Shown: positions 1 to 9,687 of the stretch, in pieces
How the letters are laid out: every line of letters begins with the position of its first letter
Numbering within the stretch: the first letter of the stretch is position 1
Origin: Planctomycetia bacterium
GTDB taxonomy: Bacteria; Planctomycetota; Planctomycetia; Pirellulales; UBA1268
DNA: 39,887 bases
Direction of reading: 5' to 3'
Assembly (NCBI GenBank): GCA_026401075.1
Contig: JAPLNQ010000179.1
Location: 1-39,887 of the forward strand
Translations under genes and position numbers: made by a program
Notes under the pieces: model-generated
What the model was told of the DNA's origin: nothing
The model's input: only the letters and a program-made list of their open reading frames with translations
Database searches by the model: none

Positions 1-1
1 A

Positions 2-850
2 CTGTTGGTCGTGATTGCGATCATCGGCACGCTGGTCGGCCTCCTGCTGCCCGCCGTGCAGTCCGCCCGCGAGGCGGCCCGCCGGGCCCAGTGCACCAAC
101 AACCTCAAGCAGACCGGTCTCGCGCTCCAGAATTATCACGAGGCTCGGCGGCAGCTGCCGGAAGGCTGGCTCGCCGACGGTACGGCGGGCGACGGCGATG
201 GCGACGAGGGCGTTGGCTGGGGCTGGGCATCGCGACTCTTGCCCTACGTCGAGGAAGACGCGACCTATAAAAGCATCGACATCAAGACCCCGATCGCCTC
301 CGCATCGTCAACGGTGCTCGGCAAGGTGATCCCGGGCTTCCGCTGCCCTTCCGATGGCGCTGCTGGCTCGCCAATGTTCAATATCGGCACCGAGGGAGGG
401 GCTTGCGACCACACGACTCCCGACGCCAATCCCTCGAGCCCCGCGGTCATGGTCGCAAGAACCAACTATGTCGGCATGTTCGGGACGAACGACGCCGAGG
501 TGGAAGCATTCAGCGGGAATGGGATGTTTTATGCCAATAGCAGGATGCCCTTCCGCCACGTTACCGACGGCTTGAGCAAGACGATCATGGTGGGAGAACG
601 CGATTCTGCCATGGGAGGCAGCCTCTGGATCGGGATGTTCGAAGGCAAGTGCGAGGCAATCGTCCGGGTCGTTGCCATCGGTGACCATCCGCCGAATGGT
701 GATCCAGCGGCGCGTCATTTCGAGGACCTGTCGAGCCGCCACGTTGCAGGCGCCAATGTCGTGTTCGCCGATGGCCACTGTGACTTCATCGCCGAATCGA
801 TTGCGACGAACGTCTATCAGGCCTTGTGCACGCGGAAAGGCGCAGACTGA
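2..850 (+). CDS. DUF1559 type IV pilin-like protein (5' end missing)
   Basis: The reading frame is open to the left window edge, so the true start and the first residues of the prepilin leader lie outside. The visible N-terminus (LLVVIAIIGTLVGLLLPAVQ followed by SAREAARR) is the hydrophobic type IV pilin/pseudopilin helix with the arginine-rich end typical of planctomycete DUF1559 (SBP_bac_10) proteins. The C-terminus has the family signature of a histidine-containing loop, then GANVVFADGHCDFI, and a final VYQALCTRKG. These proteins are abundant in planctomycetes and are thought to be pilin-like or secreted surface proteins; their exact job is unknown. The next gene is convergent and only 3 bases away. 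The family call is firm; the function is open. Confidence 0.93.
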   Translation: MLVVIAIIGTLVGLLLPAVQSAREAARRAQCTNNLKQTGLALQNYHEARRQLPEGWLADGTAGDGDGDEGVGWGWASRLLPYVEEDATYKSIDIKTPIASASSTVLGKVIPGFRCPSDGAAGSPMFNIGTEGGACDHTTPDANPSSPAVMVARTNYVGMFGTNDAEVEAFSGNGMFYANSRMPFRHVTDGLSKTIMVGERDSAMGGSLWIGMFEGKCEAIVRVVAIGDHPPNGDPAARHFEDLSSRHVAGANVVFADGHCDFIAESIATNVYQALCTRKGAD

Positions 851-853
851 CCG

Positions 854-3310
854 TCAGTCGAGGGCCACGTCGTCCACACGGTAGCCCTCGAGCGAGTCCC
901 GTGTGGCGATCACGATGAATCCCTGGTTGCCGTCGCGGTAGCCGCCGATTCCCACCAGCGGTGCGCCGTGGCGATAGCGGTCGACGACGCGGCCGTCGGC
1001 CCAGGCGACGGTCACTGATCCGTCGGGGGCGGCGATGAGCCACTGCCGCCGCGGCGTGCCGAGCAGATCGGCCCAGGCCACCGGCTCGATCGGGCCATCG
1101 CGGTGCACGCCGTCGGGTAGATCGAGTTCCCAGAACTGGTCAGGGAGCGGACCGAGTCCCACCGCCGTGTTCGTGCCCACGCTTGGGCTGGCCAGTCCCA
1201 GAAAGGCCCATCCTCCATTGGGTGCCACAGGCCCCGCGAAGAGTGACGCGACCGCAGGGCTCGCTGACCAATCCGGCTGCCTTCGGCCCTCCCCAGGCCC
1301 TTGCCCAGCCCCTTCCCCAGGCCTTGCCGCCGCGCCCCTGCCCTCCATCGTCACCGGAACGAGCCTGCCGTGGCCGTTCACGCAGACGAGCCCGCGGCTG
1401 CCCGCCTGATGCGGTGCATCCGGTACGACGTCGAGCACCGTGTCGAACGAACGTTCCCGCCACAGCCGGTGGCCTTCGAGGCTGGCGGCCTGCACGCCCA
1501 CGGTGCCGTAATAGCCAACGACGATTTCTGGTGCGCCATCGTCATTGAGGTCGACGAGTTGCGCGGTTCTGATTCCGGCGTGGGCTGGGCTCTCCCAGGC
1601 GGGATAGGAGGCGTGGAGCTTCCACGCCTCGTCAAACACAAAGACCTGCTGGCCGCCGCGGTTCCCGCCGAGCCACCAGCGAGTGCCGGCCGAATCAACG
1701 GCTGTCCGCAGGAAGCCGACGGCGGCATCGGCCGGCATATCGAGTTCGTGTCGGGCAAGTTCCCGGCCGCTTGGATCGAGCACAACGACGGTCCGCCAGC
1801 CGTCGAGGGCGACGATCCTGCCGGCGGAGGCATCGTCGAAGCAGACTACGTTTCCCGGCATGGCAACGCCCTCGGCCCGCCAGGCCCTGACGAGCTTGAA
1901 GCGATCCGGCTGCCGACGGGGTGCGATCTGCTGCGGAGGCATCCGCTCCACCGCACCACCCCCGGCGACCTTCTCAAGCAACTCGCGGTAGTCCCGGAGC
2001 CGGGTCTCGAAGCGATCGCGGAGCAGCGGCCCGGTGGGCGTGCCGGCCGCCACCGCGGCGAGGGTCGCGGAGAGATCGTTGGCCACCTGGTGGTCGTGGC
2101 CCAGGAGCACGTCGGCAACGGTGCCTGTGGGCGTGAGCACCACCACGGCGGGGAAGGTCGCGATCTCGAAGGCGGTCGCGGCGACGCTCCGCGGGTCTCG
2201 CAAGATGGTGCCTGCTCCACCCCACAGTGTGACTTTCTCGCGGAGTGCGTCGTCTGGCACATCGGTCTCGTCAACGCTCACGGTGAAGTGCTTGATCGGG
2301 ATCACGCGGGCAGCCGATCCACTGCCGGCCGCTCCGGTCGTGAACGCTTCCACCGTCCTGATCACCTGCGGCATCGACCGTCGGCAGGCGTCGCAGCCGG
2401 TGTGAAAAAACTCGAGTACGACCATCGACCCAGCGAGGCTCTCGCTCGACACGGTCGTGCCGTCGAGAGCGGCGAGCACGAACGGCGTAGCCGCCTTGCC
2501 GACCAGGGCACTTGGCGGCTGGGGCGTTGGTGGCGGCTCCAGCCGGTCCACACGGGATGCACCTGCGGGCACCTCGAATGCGAAGGCCTCCGACGGCACC
2601 GAGACCGGAAACGTCGCCTCCAGAAAATCGACCACGACCGAGAGCCCGCCGACCGGCCCGCCCTGCTGCGTGAGAAACTGCCCGTAGGCCGCGGTGGGCA
2701 GCGACATCCGCCGCAGCAGCTTTGACTTTCGGTCGATCCAGAGCACGAGCGGTCCATCGGGCTTAGGGATAGTCAGAACGGTGCAGGCATGGCCTTCGAT
2801 CTGTTCGGTGCCCGTCACACGCGGCTTGTCCACGGCGTCGGCGACGATCAGGTCGACGGTATCGTCGGCGAAGAGCAACGGCAGTTGCGTTGGGCAACCG
2901 GCATCACCCTCGGCCAGCGTCAGGCGGACCTGCTCGTCAGCGAAGAGCTGGTCGAGCGTGAGCGGGCTCTTCACGGGTTCGTCCAGCACCTGGCCCGGCA
3001 CGTTGCCCACCGCAGCGCGAAGCGATGTGCCATCGGCGGCGATCCGCGCGTCGTAGCATTCGATCCGCAGCCGGTCAGGCCGCTCAAAGGCCACGCGAAA
3101 CGGGATCGACTGATCCACCTCGGTCCCTTCGCGGGTGTAGCGGATGCGGACGCGGGCGTTGTCGGAGTATGCCTGTGCCTTGCGGTACGTGCGGCTCATC
3201 TCGTCGAGCAGGCTGCGGGGGTCGGCGTTGCAGCCGGTCAGCGACATCGTCGCGAGGAAAACAACAAGGGGGGCGAGACGCCGTGCCAGCGATGGAAGTG
3301 GGGTGTTCAT
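854..3310 (-). CDS. Lipoprotein with LolA-like, thioredoxin-like and beta-propeller regions
   Basis: 818 residues. The N-terminus has a basic stretch, a hydrophobic core and the lipobox SLTGC with lipidated Cys27, so the protein should be membrane-anchored on the cell surface or in the periplasm. Residues about 30-255 resemble the LolA/DUF2092-type lipoprotein-carrier fold (an RIRY..EG, FERPDRLRIE and LLRRMSLP pattern). Residues about 270-400 are thioredoxin/TlpA-like with a CDAC active site in FFHTGCDACRRSMP, where the usual Trp before the first Cys is Gly. From about 475 onward there are WD/FG-GAP-like segments such as DLNDDGAPEIVVGYYG, suggesting a beta-propeller. The same three-part order is common in planctomycete redoxin proteins. 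A role in extracytoplasmic thiol redox is an inference. It converges on the DUF1559 gene and diverges from the LarA-like gene. Confidence 0.85.
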   Translation of the reverse strand: MNTPLPSLARRLAPLVVFLATMSLTGCNADPRSLLDEMSRTYRKAQAYSDNARVRIRYTREGTEVDQSIPFRVAFERPDRLRIECYDARIAADGTSLRAAVGNVPGQVLDEPVKSPLTLDQLFADEQVRLTLAEGDAGCPTQLPLLFADDTVDLIVADAVDKPRVTGTEQIEGHACTVLTIPKPDGPLVLWIDRKSKLLRRMSLPTAAYGQFLTQQGGPVGGLSVVVDFLEATFPVSVPSEAFAFEVPAGASRVDRLEPPPTPQPPSALVGKAATPFVLAALDGTTVSSESLAGSMVVLEFFHTGCDACRRSMPQVIRTVEAFTTGAAGSGSAARVIPIKHFTVSVDETDVPDDALREKVTLWGGAGTILRDPRSVAATAFEIATFPAVVVLTPTGTVADVLLGHDHQVANDLSATLAAVAAGTPTGPLLRDRFETRLRDYRELLEKVAGGGAVERMPPQQIAPRRQPDRFKLVRAWRAEGVAMPGNVVCFDDASAGRIVALDGWRTVVVLDPSGRELARHELDMPADAAVGFLRTAVDSAGTRWWLGGNRGGQQVFVFDEAWKLHASYPAWESPAHAGIRTAQLVDLNDDGAPEIVVGYYGTVGVQAASLEGHRLWRERSFDTVLDVVPDAPHQAGSRGLVCVNGHGRLVPVTMEGRGAAARPGEGAGQGPGEGRRQPDWSASPAVASLFAGPVAPNGGWAFLGLASPSVGTNTAVGLGPLPDQFWELDLPDGVHRDGPIEPVAWADLLGTPRRQWLIAAPDGSVTVAWADGRVVDRYRHGAPLVGIGGYRDGNQGFIVIATRDSLEGYRVDDVALD

Positions 3311-3389
3311 TCGCCCATCATGGCCAAAACGTCGCTGTCACGGCCAGAGCACTCAGGACACTCGTCGGCAGGGTGTGCCAACGGGTAGC

Positions 3390-4634
3390 ATGAAGCGAAA
3401 GGATGTTCCGACGGTGAAATGCATTCCGCTCGATTACGGCGCCGACGAGCCGCTGCTGCTGGAGGTGAACGACGACGCGCTCGTGGCCGACTGCCGCGGG
3501 CCGGAGGGAGTGGCTGGCGAGGCCGCCCGGCAGCTGGTCACGGCAGCGTTCAGCTCGACCGAGTCTGGGCCGCCACTCGAGTCGCACGTGGTCCCGGGCG
3601 ACCGGGTCGCCATCGGGATAGCTGGTGATGTTTCCCAGGCGGCCGAGGTTGTGGCTGCGGTCGCCACGCGGCTGGTCGCGGCAGGGGTGGAACCGGCCGA
3701 CATCACCTTGCTGCGCGCGCCGCCGCTCGAGCCACTGGGCTGTGGCGTGCCTGAGCAGGCGGAGGACGTGCCCGCGATCGGTGCCGCGACGGCGTTCGAT
3801 CCGGCTGACGAGCCGCAGACCTCCTATATGGCCGCGGATGAGGCGGGCAGGCCAATCCATCTGGCGCGGGCGCTGGTCGACGCCGACGTCGTCGTGAGCA
3901 TCGGCCAATGGGGATGGGATGCCGCGTTTGGCGGCCGCTCGCTCGAGGGCGAACTCTGGCCCACGTTCTCACGGCGGTCCTGCCGAGAGGAGATCGTGCG
4001 GTCTCTGACAAGACGCGGTCGACGGGCGCTCGACGCCTGGATGGTCAGCAACCACGAGGCGACCTGGCAACTCGGCGTCTGTGCGAACCTGCGGCTCGTC
4101 GCCGGCCGGGCTGACACGCTCGCCGCGGCGGCGTTTGGGCTGTCTGATGCCGCGGCCCGTCAGGCGCGGAAGCTGGCTGCGGGCTGGAGGCCCGGGGTGC
4201 GGGCGGCGGCGATGCTCACGATCGCATCGCTTTCGAATCCTCGGGGCGGGACGGCCATGCTCCTGCGGGCCGTGGCGGCCGCGGCGCGTGTGACGCATCC
4301 CACGGGCACCGTCTGCGTTGTGAGCCGGATGGCAGAGCGGCCCGGCGTGATCTTCTCTCGGTGGCGGGAGGGAGCACCACTCGACGCGCTCGTCCGGGAG
4401 GCGGTGGGCACTGGCGACAAGGTACTCATCGCCGATGCGTTTCAGACCCGGTTCTTCGCCCGGGCCCTCGGTGAACGGCGGCTCGTGCTTCTCTCCGACC
4501 TGGATGAGGCAACAGTCGAGGAACTTGAGCTTGGCTTTGCCGCGACGCCGGAGGTGGTGGAGCGTCTCGCTCACCGCTCCGACAGCGTCACCGTGCTTCA
4601 CGAGGCCGACCGGATGCTGCCGCGACTGGCGTAG
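3390..4634 (+). CDS. LarA/DUF2088-like protein, probably not a lactate racemase
   Basis: 414 residues from ATG 3390. A GTG at 3414 with AAAGGA about 11 bases upstream is an equally good start and would trim eight residues. The N-terminal half matches the DUF2088 (nickel-pincer lactate racemase LarA N-domain) pattern: a VPGDRVAIGIAGD strand-turn, then a helix and GVEPADITLLRA. In LarA a GYSGGAK-type loop supplies the lysine that binds the pincer cofactor and a histidine lies ten residues before it. Here the equivalent stretch near residue 180 reads WDAAFGGRSLEG, with neither lysine nor histidine in place. It is therefore a divergent paralogue of unknown reaction. It diverges from the lipoprotein gene and converges on the signal peptidase gene 10 bases away. 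Confidence 0.78.
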   Translation: MKRKDVPTVKCIPLDYGADEPLLLEVNDDALVADCRGPEGVAGEAARQLVTAAFSSTESGPPLESHVVPGDRVAIGIAGDVSQAAEVVAAVATRLVAAGVEPADITLLRAPPLEPLGCGVPEQAEDVPAIGAATAFDPADEPQTSYMAADEAGRPIHLARALVDADVVVSIGQWGWDAAFGGRSLEGELWPTFSRRSCREEIVRSLTRRGRRALDAWMVSNHEATWQLGVCANLRLVAGRADTLAAAAFGLSDAAARQARKLAAGWRPGVRAAAMLTIASLSNPRGGTAMLLRAVAAAARVTHPTGTVCVVSRMAERPGVIFSRWREGAPLDALVREAVGTGDKVLIADAFQTRFFARALGERRLVLLSDLDEATVEELELGFAATPEVVERLAHRSDSVTVLHEADRMLPRLA

Positions 4635-4644
4635 GGGATTCCGC

Positions 4645-5670
4645 TCAGTCCAACGGCTGCGCACGGTTGCAAAAAACACTGCGGCCGAGCGGCCCCCAGT
4701 GCCGGGAATCACGACTTCCTGAAGGAAAATCCCCGAGCACAAAGAAGGCGTGGGATCCAAGTCGCCACTCCACCAGGCCATCGGCTGCCGGGCGATGGAG
4801 GATGTCGCGCCACACGGCCATCTGTTCGATCATGGCGTCGGCATCGCCGCAGCTCATCGGGCTGCCAGCCGAGGTGAGGCCGAGACCAAGGCTTGGTGGA
4901 GTTTCATCGGCGTCGCTGGTGACGTTGTCCGGCCAAGGGCGAATAACGTCCCAGGCCATAGGTGCCAGCGGCGGCAGGCAGAAACGAGCATGTTCCTGCC
5001 GAGCGTCGGCATCTGCGATCGGCCACACCACGCCGACCACGTGGCCGTCGAGCCGGCCGGCGACCACGGCGTAGCGGCCGCTCGCTTTGAGTCGCCACGG
5101 CACGACGAACCCACCGACGCGGGCCAGCACACGCACGGCCGCATGGTCAGCTAGCGACTCAGGGAGGCGAACCACCGCCGCCAGCCCGACGTCGCGCACG
5201 GGGAAGAGCATGCGCCGCTCCTCGGGGGCGAATGCTGCATCGTCGAGCACGCTCGACAGTGAGACGGATCTCTGCCACCGGCTACCGGCCGCCTCATCGG
5301 AGGCCGTGACGATCGTCGCCTCGGGCACGGCCGATGCCACCTCGGCGAGGAGAGACGGCGGCGTGAGAACCGTCTGGCCACCGATCGTCAGATCGCCTCC
5401 CTGGATCGAGATCGTTTCTCCGGGCAGCCCGACGACACGCTTGATGGCGGGCGAGCCATCGGGCGACGTGAGAATCCAGCGTTCATGCCGCCGTGGCTGC
5501 CGCAGCCGGTCGAGCGACGGAAACCAGCTGGTGGTGACGACATCGCCCGGCCGCAGCCCGGGCGCCATCGACAGGCCATCGACCTCATACCGGCTTGGCG
5601 GCGCCAACACCGCCAAGCCGCACAGAATCACCACGACGGACGCCACGACGCAGGTCGCGACTCGATTCAT
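4645..5670 (-). CDS. lepB: Signal peptidase I (S26 family) with a long insertion
   Basis: 341 residues from ATG 5670. Its start codon overlaps the stop of the upstream Gfo/Idh/MocA gene in an ATGA, so the two are probably translationally coupled. One N-terminal membrane helix (residues about 4-23) is followed by the catalytic Ser34 in [13 protein letters not shown] and the catalytic Lys77 in [12 protein letters not shown]. The last conserved box is [17 protein letters not shown] near the C-terminus, where typical enzymes read GDN..NS.DSR. Between the lysine box and this last box lie some 220 residues, much more than in standard enzymes. The insertion contains a strand-rich stretch ([19 protein letters not shown]). 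It would cleave signal peptides on the outer face of the cytoplasmic membrane. A specialised substrate range is possible but unproven. Confidence 0.85.
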   Translation of the reverse strand: MNRVATCVVASVVVILCGLAVLAPPSRYEVDGLSMAPGLRPGDVVTTSWFPSLDRLRQPRRHERWILTSPDGSPAIKRVVGLPGETISIQGGDLTIGGQTVLTPPSLLAEVASAVPEATIVTASDEAAGSRWQRSVSLSSVLDDAAFAPEERRMLFPVRDVGLAAVVRLPESLADHAAVRVLARVGGFVVPWRLKASGRYAVVAGRLDGHVVGVVWPIADADARQEHARFCLPPLAPMAWDVIRPWPDNVTSDADETPPSLGLGLTSAGSPMSCGDADAMIEQMAVWRDILHRPAADGLVEWRLGSHAFFVLGDFPSGSRDSRHWGPLGRSVFCNRAQPLD

Positions 5671-6803
5671 TCCACGGTGACCCACTGGTGACTCTTGGCA
5701 CTCGCCAGGACCGCGTCGCAGACCTTCTGGGTCTCGAGTGCGTCTCGGAACGTGGGATGCGCCGGCTGCTTTTTCGCGTAGGCCTCGAGGAAGTCGGCCA
5801 CCTGGTGAACGAAGCTGTGCTCGTAGCCGATTGCGAGGCCTGGCACCCACCACTTGTCCATGTAGGGGTGATCGCTGTCGGTCACATGAATGCTCTTCCA
5901 GCCCCGCATCGGGCCCTCGTCCTTGTAATCAAACACCTGCAGCCGGTGAAGATCATGGAGATCCCACTTCAGGCTCATGTTCTCGCCGTTGATCTCGAAG
6001 GTGTAGAGCGCCTTGTGGCCGCGGGCATACCGTGTGCTTTCGAAGAGGCCGAGCGATCCATTCTTGAAGTGGCAGAGGAAGGAGCAGGCATCGTCGATTC
6101 CCACCTTTTCGACCTTGCCCGTGAGCTGGTGCGTTCGCTCCTTCACGAACGTCTCCGTCATCGCGGTGACATCATTCACTGAGCCATTGAGCCAGATCGC
6201 CGTGTCGATGCAGTGGGCGAGCAGGTCGCCCGTCACGCCGGAGCCGGCGGCGGCGGCGTCGAGCCGCCAGAGCGCCGCGCCCCCCTGCGGGAGGTCGGCG
6301 TTGATCGTCCAGTCCTGGAGAAAATTGGCCCTGTAGTGGAAGATCCGGCCGAGCTTGCCACTGTCGATGATGTTCTTCGCGAAGGTAACGGCCGGGATGC
6401 GGCGGTAGTTGTACCAGACCATGTTCGGCACGCCGGCCTTCTCGACGGCGGCGCACATCTTCTCACCCTCGGCCACGTCCATCGACAGCGGCTTCTCGCA
6501 GAGGATCGCCTTGCCATGCTTGGCCGCCTCGATGGCGATCTCGGCATGAAGGTTGTTGGGCGTGCAGATGTCGACGGCGTCGATGTCATCGGCGGCGACG
6601 AGCTTCCGCCAGTCGGTCTCGACCCGCTTGTAGCCCCAGCGGTCGGCGAAGGCTTTTGCCTTCTCTGGGTCGCGGGCGGCGACAGCCTGCAGCACGGGCA
6701 AGTATTCCAGGTCGAAGAAATCCTTGACGCGGTTGTAGCCGTTGGAGTGGGCGCGGCCCATGAAGCCGTAGCCGATCATGCCGATGCGGAGGGGTTTTGC
6801 CAT
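5667..6803 (-). CDS. Gfo/Idh/MocA family oxidoreductase (cytoplasmic)
   Basis: 378 residues. The Rossmann NAD(P)-binding motif is IGYGFMG (G11, G13, G16), and the family lysine motif is EKP at residues 103-105. The C-terminal substrate domain has [18 protein letters not shown] with the conserved histidine. There is no signal peptide, unlike the paralogue at 20220. Members oxidise or reduce hydroxyl groups of sugars, inositols or their derivatives with NAD(P). It sits in a minus-strand run with a sugar-phosphate isomerase/epimerase and a cupin, which points to sugar or polyol catabolism. Its stop overlaps the start of the signal peptidase gene by four bases. The substrate cannot be told from sequence. 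Confidence 0.94.
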   Translation of the reverse strand: MAKPLRIGMIGYGFMGRAHSNGYNRVKDFFDLEYLPVLQAVAARDPEKAKAFADRWGYKRVETDWRKLVAADDIDAVDICTPNNLHAEIAIEAAKHGKAILCEKPLSMDVAEGEKMCAAVEKAGVPNMVWYNYRRIPAVTFAKNIIDSGKLGRIFHYRANFLQDWTINADLPQGGAALWRLDAAAAGSGVTGDLLAHCIDTAIWLNGSVNDVTAMTETFVKERTHQLTGKVEKVGIDDACSFLCHFKNGSLGLFESTRYARGHKALYTFEINGENMSLKWDLHDLHRLQVFDYKDEGPMRGWKSIHVTDSDHPYMDKWWVPGLAIGYEHSFVHQVADFLEAYAKKQPAHPTFRDALETQKVCDAVLASAKSHQWVTVE

Positions 6804-6890
6804 GGTGTGGTTACCTCGTGGAAAGCGGGTGAACGTCGAAATGAGAAAGACAGTGTGAATCTGGAACGGTTTGTCGCCGGGCCGGCAGAA

Positions 6891-7038
6891 GTCTCGTCGC
6901 GGAGGCCGCGGAACCCGCGCGGCCTATGCTCCTCGAGCTTCCGCCGATCCCGTCGCCTCGCTACCCCAAGAGCGGAAGCGACGGGATAGGCTTGCGTCCA
7001 TGGAAGCCCGGAGCGTCAGCGATGGGATAGGCTTGCGT
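6891..7038. repeat. Structured intergenic repeat region, copy A of a 48-bp element
   Basis: The 6804-7051 gap between two minus-strand genes has no credible gene. At 6891-6938 lies a 48-bp element that recurs at 8157-8204 with 46 of 48 identical bases. Its core contains an 8-bp hairpin (AGGCCGCG, 7-base loop, CGCGGCCT). Next, ATCCCGTCGC at 6947-6956 pairs with GCGACGGGAT at 6978-6987. A 21-bp segment is then directly repeated at 6977-6997 and 7018-7038 with one mismatch (core GGGATAGGCTTGCGT). The pattern looks like a family of interspersed hairpin repeats rather than a single terminator. Function unknown. Confidence 0.75.
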
Positions 7039-7051
7039 GGGATGGCACGGT

Positions 7052-8089
<1,038 letters not shown>

Positions 8090-8140
8090 CGGTTGGTTCC
8101 TGGGATGGGGCGTGGTTGAAGGGCTGTTGGGTACTGCGCC

Positions 8141-8220
8141 GCCGGGCCTGGCGGCTGTCTCCTCGCGGAGGCCGCGGAACCCGCGCGGCCTATGCTCGTC
8201 GAGCGGCCGCCAGGCCCGGC
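8141..8220. repeat. Copy B of the 48-bp hairpin element inside a 15-bp inverted repeat
   Basis: In the 169-base gap upstream of the isomerase gene, 8157-8204 is a near-identical copy (46/48) of 6891-6938, including the AGGCCGCG/CGCGGCCT hairpin. It is enclosed by a perfect 15-bp inverted repeat, GCCGGGCCTGGCGGC at 8141-8155 and its complement at 8206-8220. Copy A does not have these flanks. The layout, a core hairpin inside an outer stem, could form a long cruciform or act as a bidirectional transcription barrier. There is no poly-T tract, so a classical intrinsic terminator is not supported. Confidence 0.78.
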
Positions 8221-8258
8221 TACGGTTGCCGGTATAGCGGCCGGAGGGCTCGTGTTGC

Positions 8259-9494
8259 CTAGCGCTTCTTTCCGTGTTTGGGGAGGTCGGCGTGGACGTC
8301 GGGGCGGCCGGTGTTTTCCACCGTGTAGCCCGCGGCGGCGGCGTCGGCCGAGATAAAGAGCTCGTCGCTGGTCATCTGGCCGAAGCGGATAAGCGTCGGG
8401 GTGGCGACGTCGTGCACGCCGACCTTCCCTTCGCCCTGCACTGTGATCCAGCCGCTGGCGCCAGCGTCCTTCACCGTGATCTTCGCGCTCGGCTCGAGCG
8501 TGAGTTCCTTGGCGCTGAAGAGTTGCCGGCCATCGACATGGCCGTAGACGATCCAGCGGTCGGTGGCACCGGGAACGCTTCGCTTTTCATCGACGAGCGG
8601 TCGAAGAAAATTGCTCTCCTTGTAGTGGGTGTCGATGTTTTTCTCCCAGTCGAGCTGACCGATGATGAAGTCGAGATCGTGGTGCTTCTCCTTCGGCATG
8701 TCCTTGACGAGCAGGCTCCAAGGCACCGCCCGTCCCTCGACGAGCGACTGGAACATTGCGAACACGTCGCTGCCCCACTGCGGCTCGTAGGTGAGAAGCG
8801 AGCCCGGCGCGTGGAGGACGCCCGGCGGGATCAGCCAGCCGGTGCCACGCTCGAGCCGGTAGGCCTTGGCGAGGTCGATGATACCGTTGTCGCCACGGTT
8901 CCAGTTCTCCAGGCACTTCCGCACGTCGTCTTTCGTGGTGCCCGGCTCCAGCCCCATGAACGTGTAGGGAAAGTGGTTGTCGCAGTTGTTGTATTGCGGC
9001 GGGAAGTAGTAGCTCTCCGGTTTGCCTTCCTGTCCGACGAGCTTGGCATCCTCGAACGACTGGTGCATGTGATGGGGGATCGGCCCCATGTTGTCGAAGA
9101 ACTTCGAATAGACGGGCCACTTCTTGTAGCGGTCCCAGATCGCCTTACCGACGAGCTTCGCGGCCCCCTCGCTGACGGCGTCGCGTAGGAGGAACCGCTC
9201 ACCGTCGAACACGCACCACGATAGGCCCTCGTCGGGCACGCGGCCTTCGTTGGCAGCCTCGGTCGTGCTGGCAAACCAGCGCTCGTCGATGCCGCCACGG
9301 TCGAGACCGTAGGAGTAGTAGTCGTCGGGGGGGAGGCGGACCCGCTTGCCGGGATGGAGGAAGCTCCGCGGCACCCAGGTGGGCGACAGTCGGAGGATGC
9401 CCTTGCCGGCGGTGAGCGCCCGATCGAGCGCGGAGCCGACATTCTTCGACTCGGGAAGCTTGGCGGAGGTGCGGGAAGCGGTGGCGGTGGCCAT
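8259..9494 (-). CDS. Cupin protein related to class I mannose-6-phosphate isomerase
   Basis: 411 residues from ATG 9494, chosen because AGGGG lies about 7 bases upstream; the frame is open for 28 more codons without a similar site. The metal-site region reads [17 protein letters not shown] near residue 140 and GKPESYYF near 158, resembling the QxH...GKPE signature of type I phosphomannose isomerases. A second cupin-like stretch, [14 protein letters not shown], follows near residue 225. The C-terminal 100 residues are strand-rich, another likely cupin barrel. The protein should bind a divalent metal and act on a sugar or sugar phosphate. It is upstream of a sugar isomerase/epimerase and a Gfo/Idh/MocA dehydrogenase. 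True phosphomannose isomerase activity is uncertain. Confidence 0.8.
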   Translation of the reverse strand: MATATASRTSAKLPESKNVGSALDRALTAGKGILRLSPTWVPRSFLHPGKRVRLPPDDYYSYGLDRGGIDERWFASTTEAANEGRVPDEGLSWCVFDGERFLLRDAVSEGAAKLVGKAIWDRYKKWPVYSKFFDNMGPIPHHMHQSFEDAKLVGQEGKPESYYFPPQYNNCDNHFPYTFMGLEPGTTKDDVRKCLENWNRGDNGIIDLAKAYRLERGTGWLIPPGVLHAPGSLLTYEPQWGSDVFAMFQSLVEGRAVPWSLLVKDMPKEKHHDLDFIIGQLDWEKNIDTHYKESNFLRPLVDEKRSVPGATDRWIVYGHVDGRQLFSAKELTLEPSAKITVKDAGASGWITVQGEGKVGVHDVATPTLIRFGQMTSDELFISADAAAAGYTVENTGRPDVHADLPKHGKKR

Positions 9495-9534
9495 GGAAAA
9501 CCCCTGTCGTGGACACGCGGAACTTGAGAAAGCA

Positions 9535-9562
9535 AGTTGTACGAGTCCAGTTGTACGAATCC
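9535..9562. promoter_or_regulatory. Tandem 14-bp repeat upstream of the cupin gene
   Basis: AGTTGTACGAGTCC and AGTTGTACGAATCC stand head to tail with one mismatch, about 41-68 bases upstream of the cupin start on the minus strand. Evenly spaced direct repeats this close to a start are typical of activator or repressor sites, but no matching regulator is in the window. The rest of the 9495-9687 gap shows no gene and no clear -10/-35 pair. Confidence 0.35.
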
Positions 9563-9687
9563 AGGGAAAGGCCCGCAAGCAGCGGCGGTGGGTCGTGGCG
9601 GCGGGAATCGGCTATGCGTACGACCGATTTCGGTCAGCCAGCAGGTGATGCGCCGCTCGACGTCGGTGCGGAACGCCGTGGCATACC

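Noticed and set aside
1301-2725. 474-codon open frame on the plus strand
   Set aside because: It is antisense to the lipoprotein gene, has no recognisable motif, and arises from the codon bias of GC-rich DNA.
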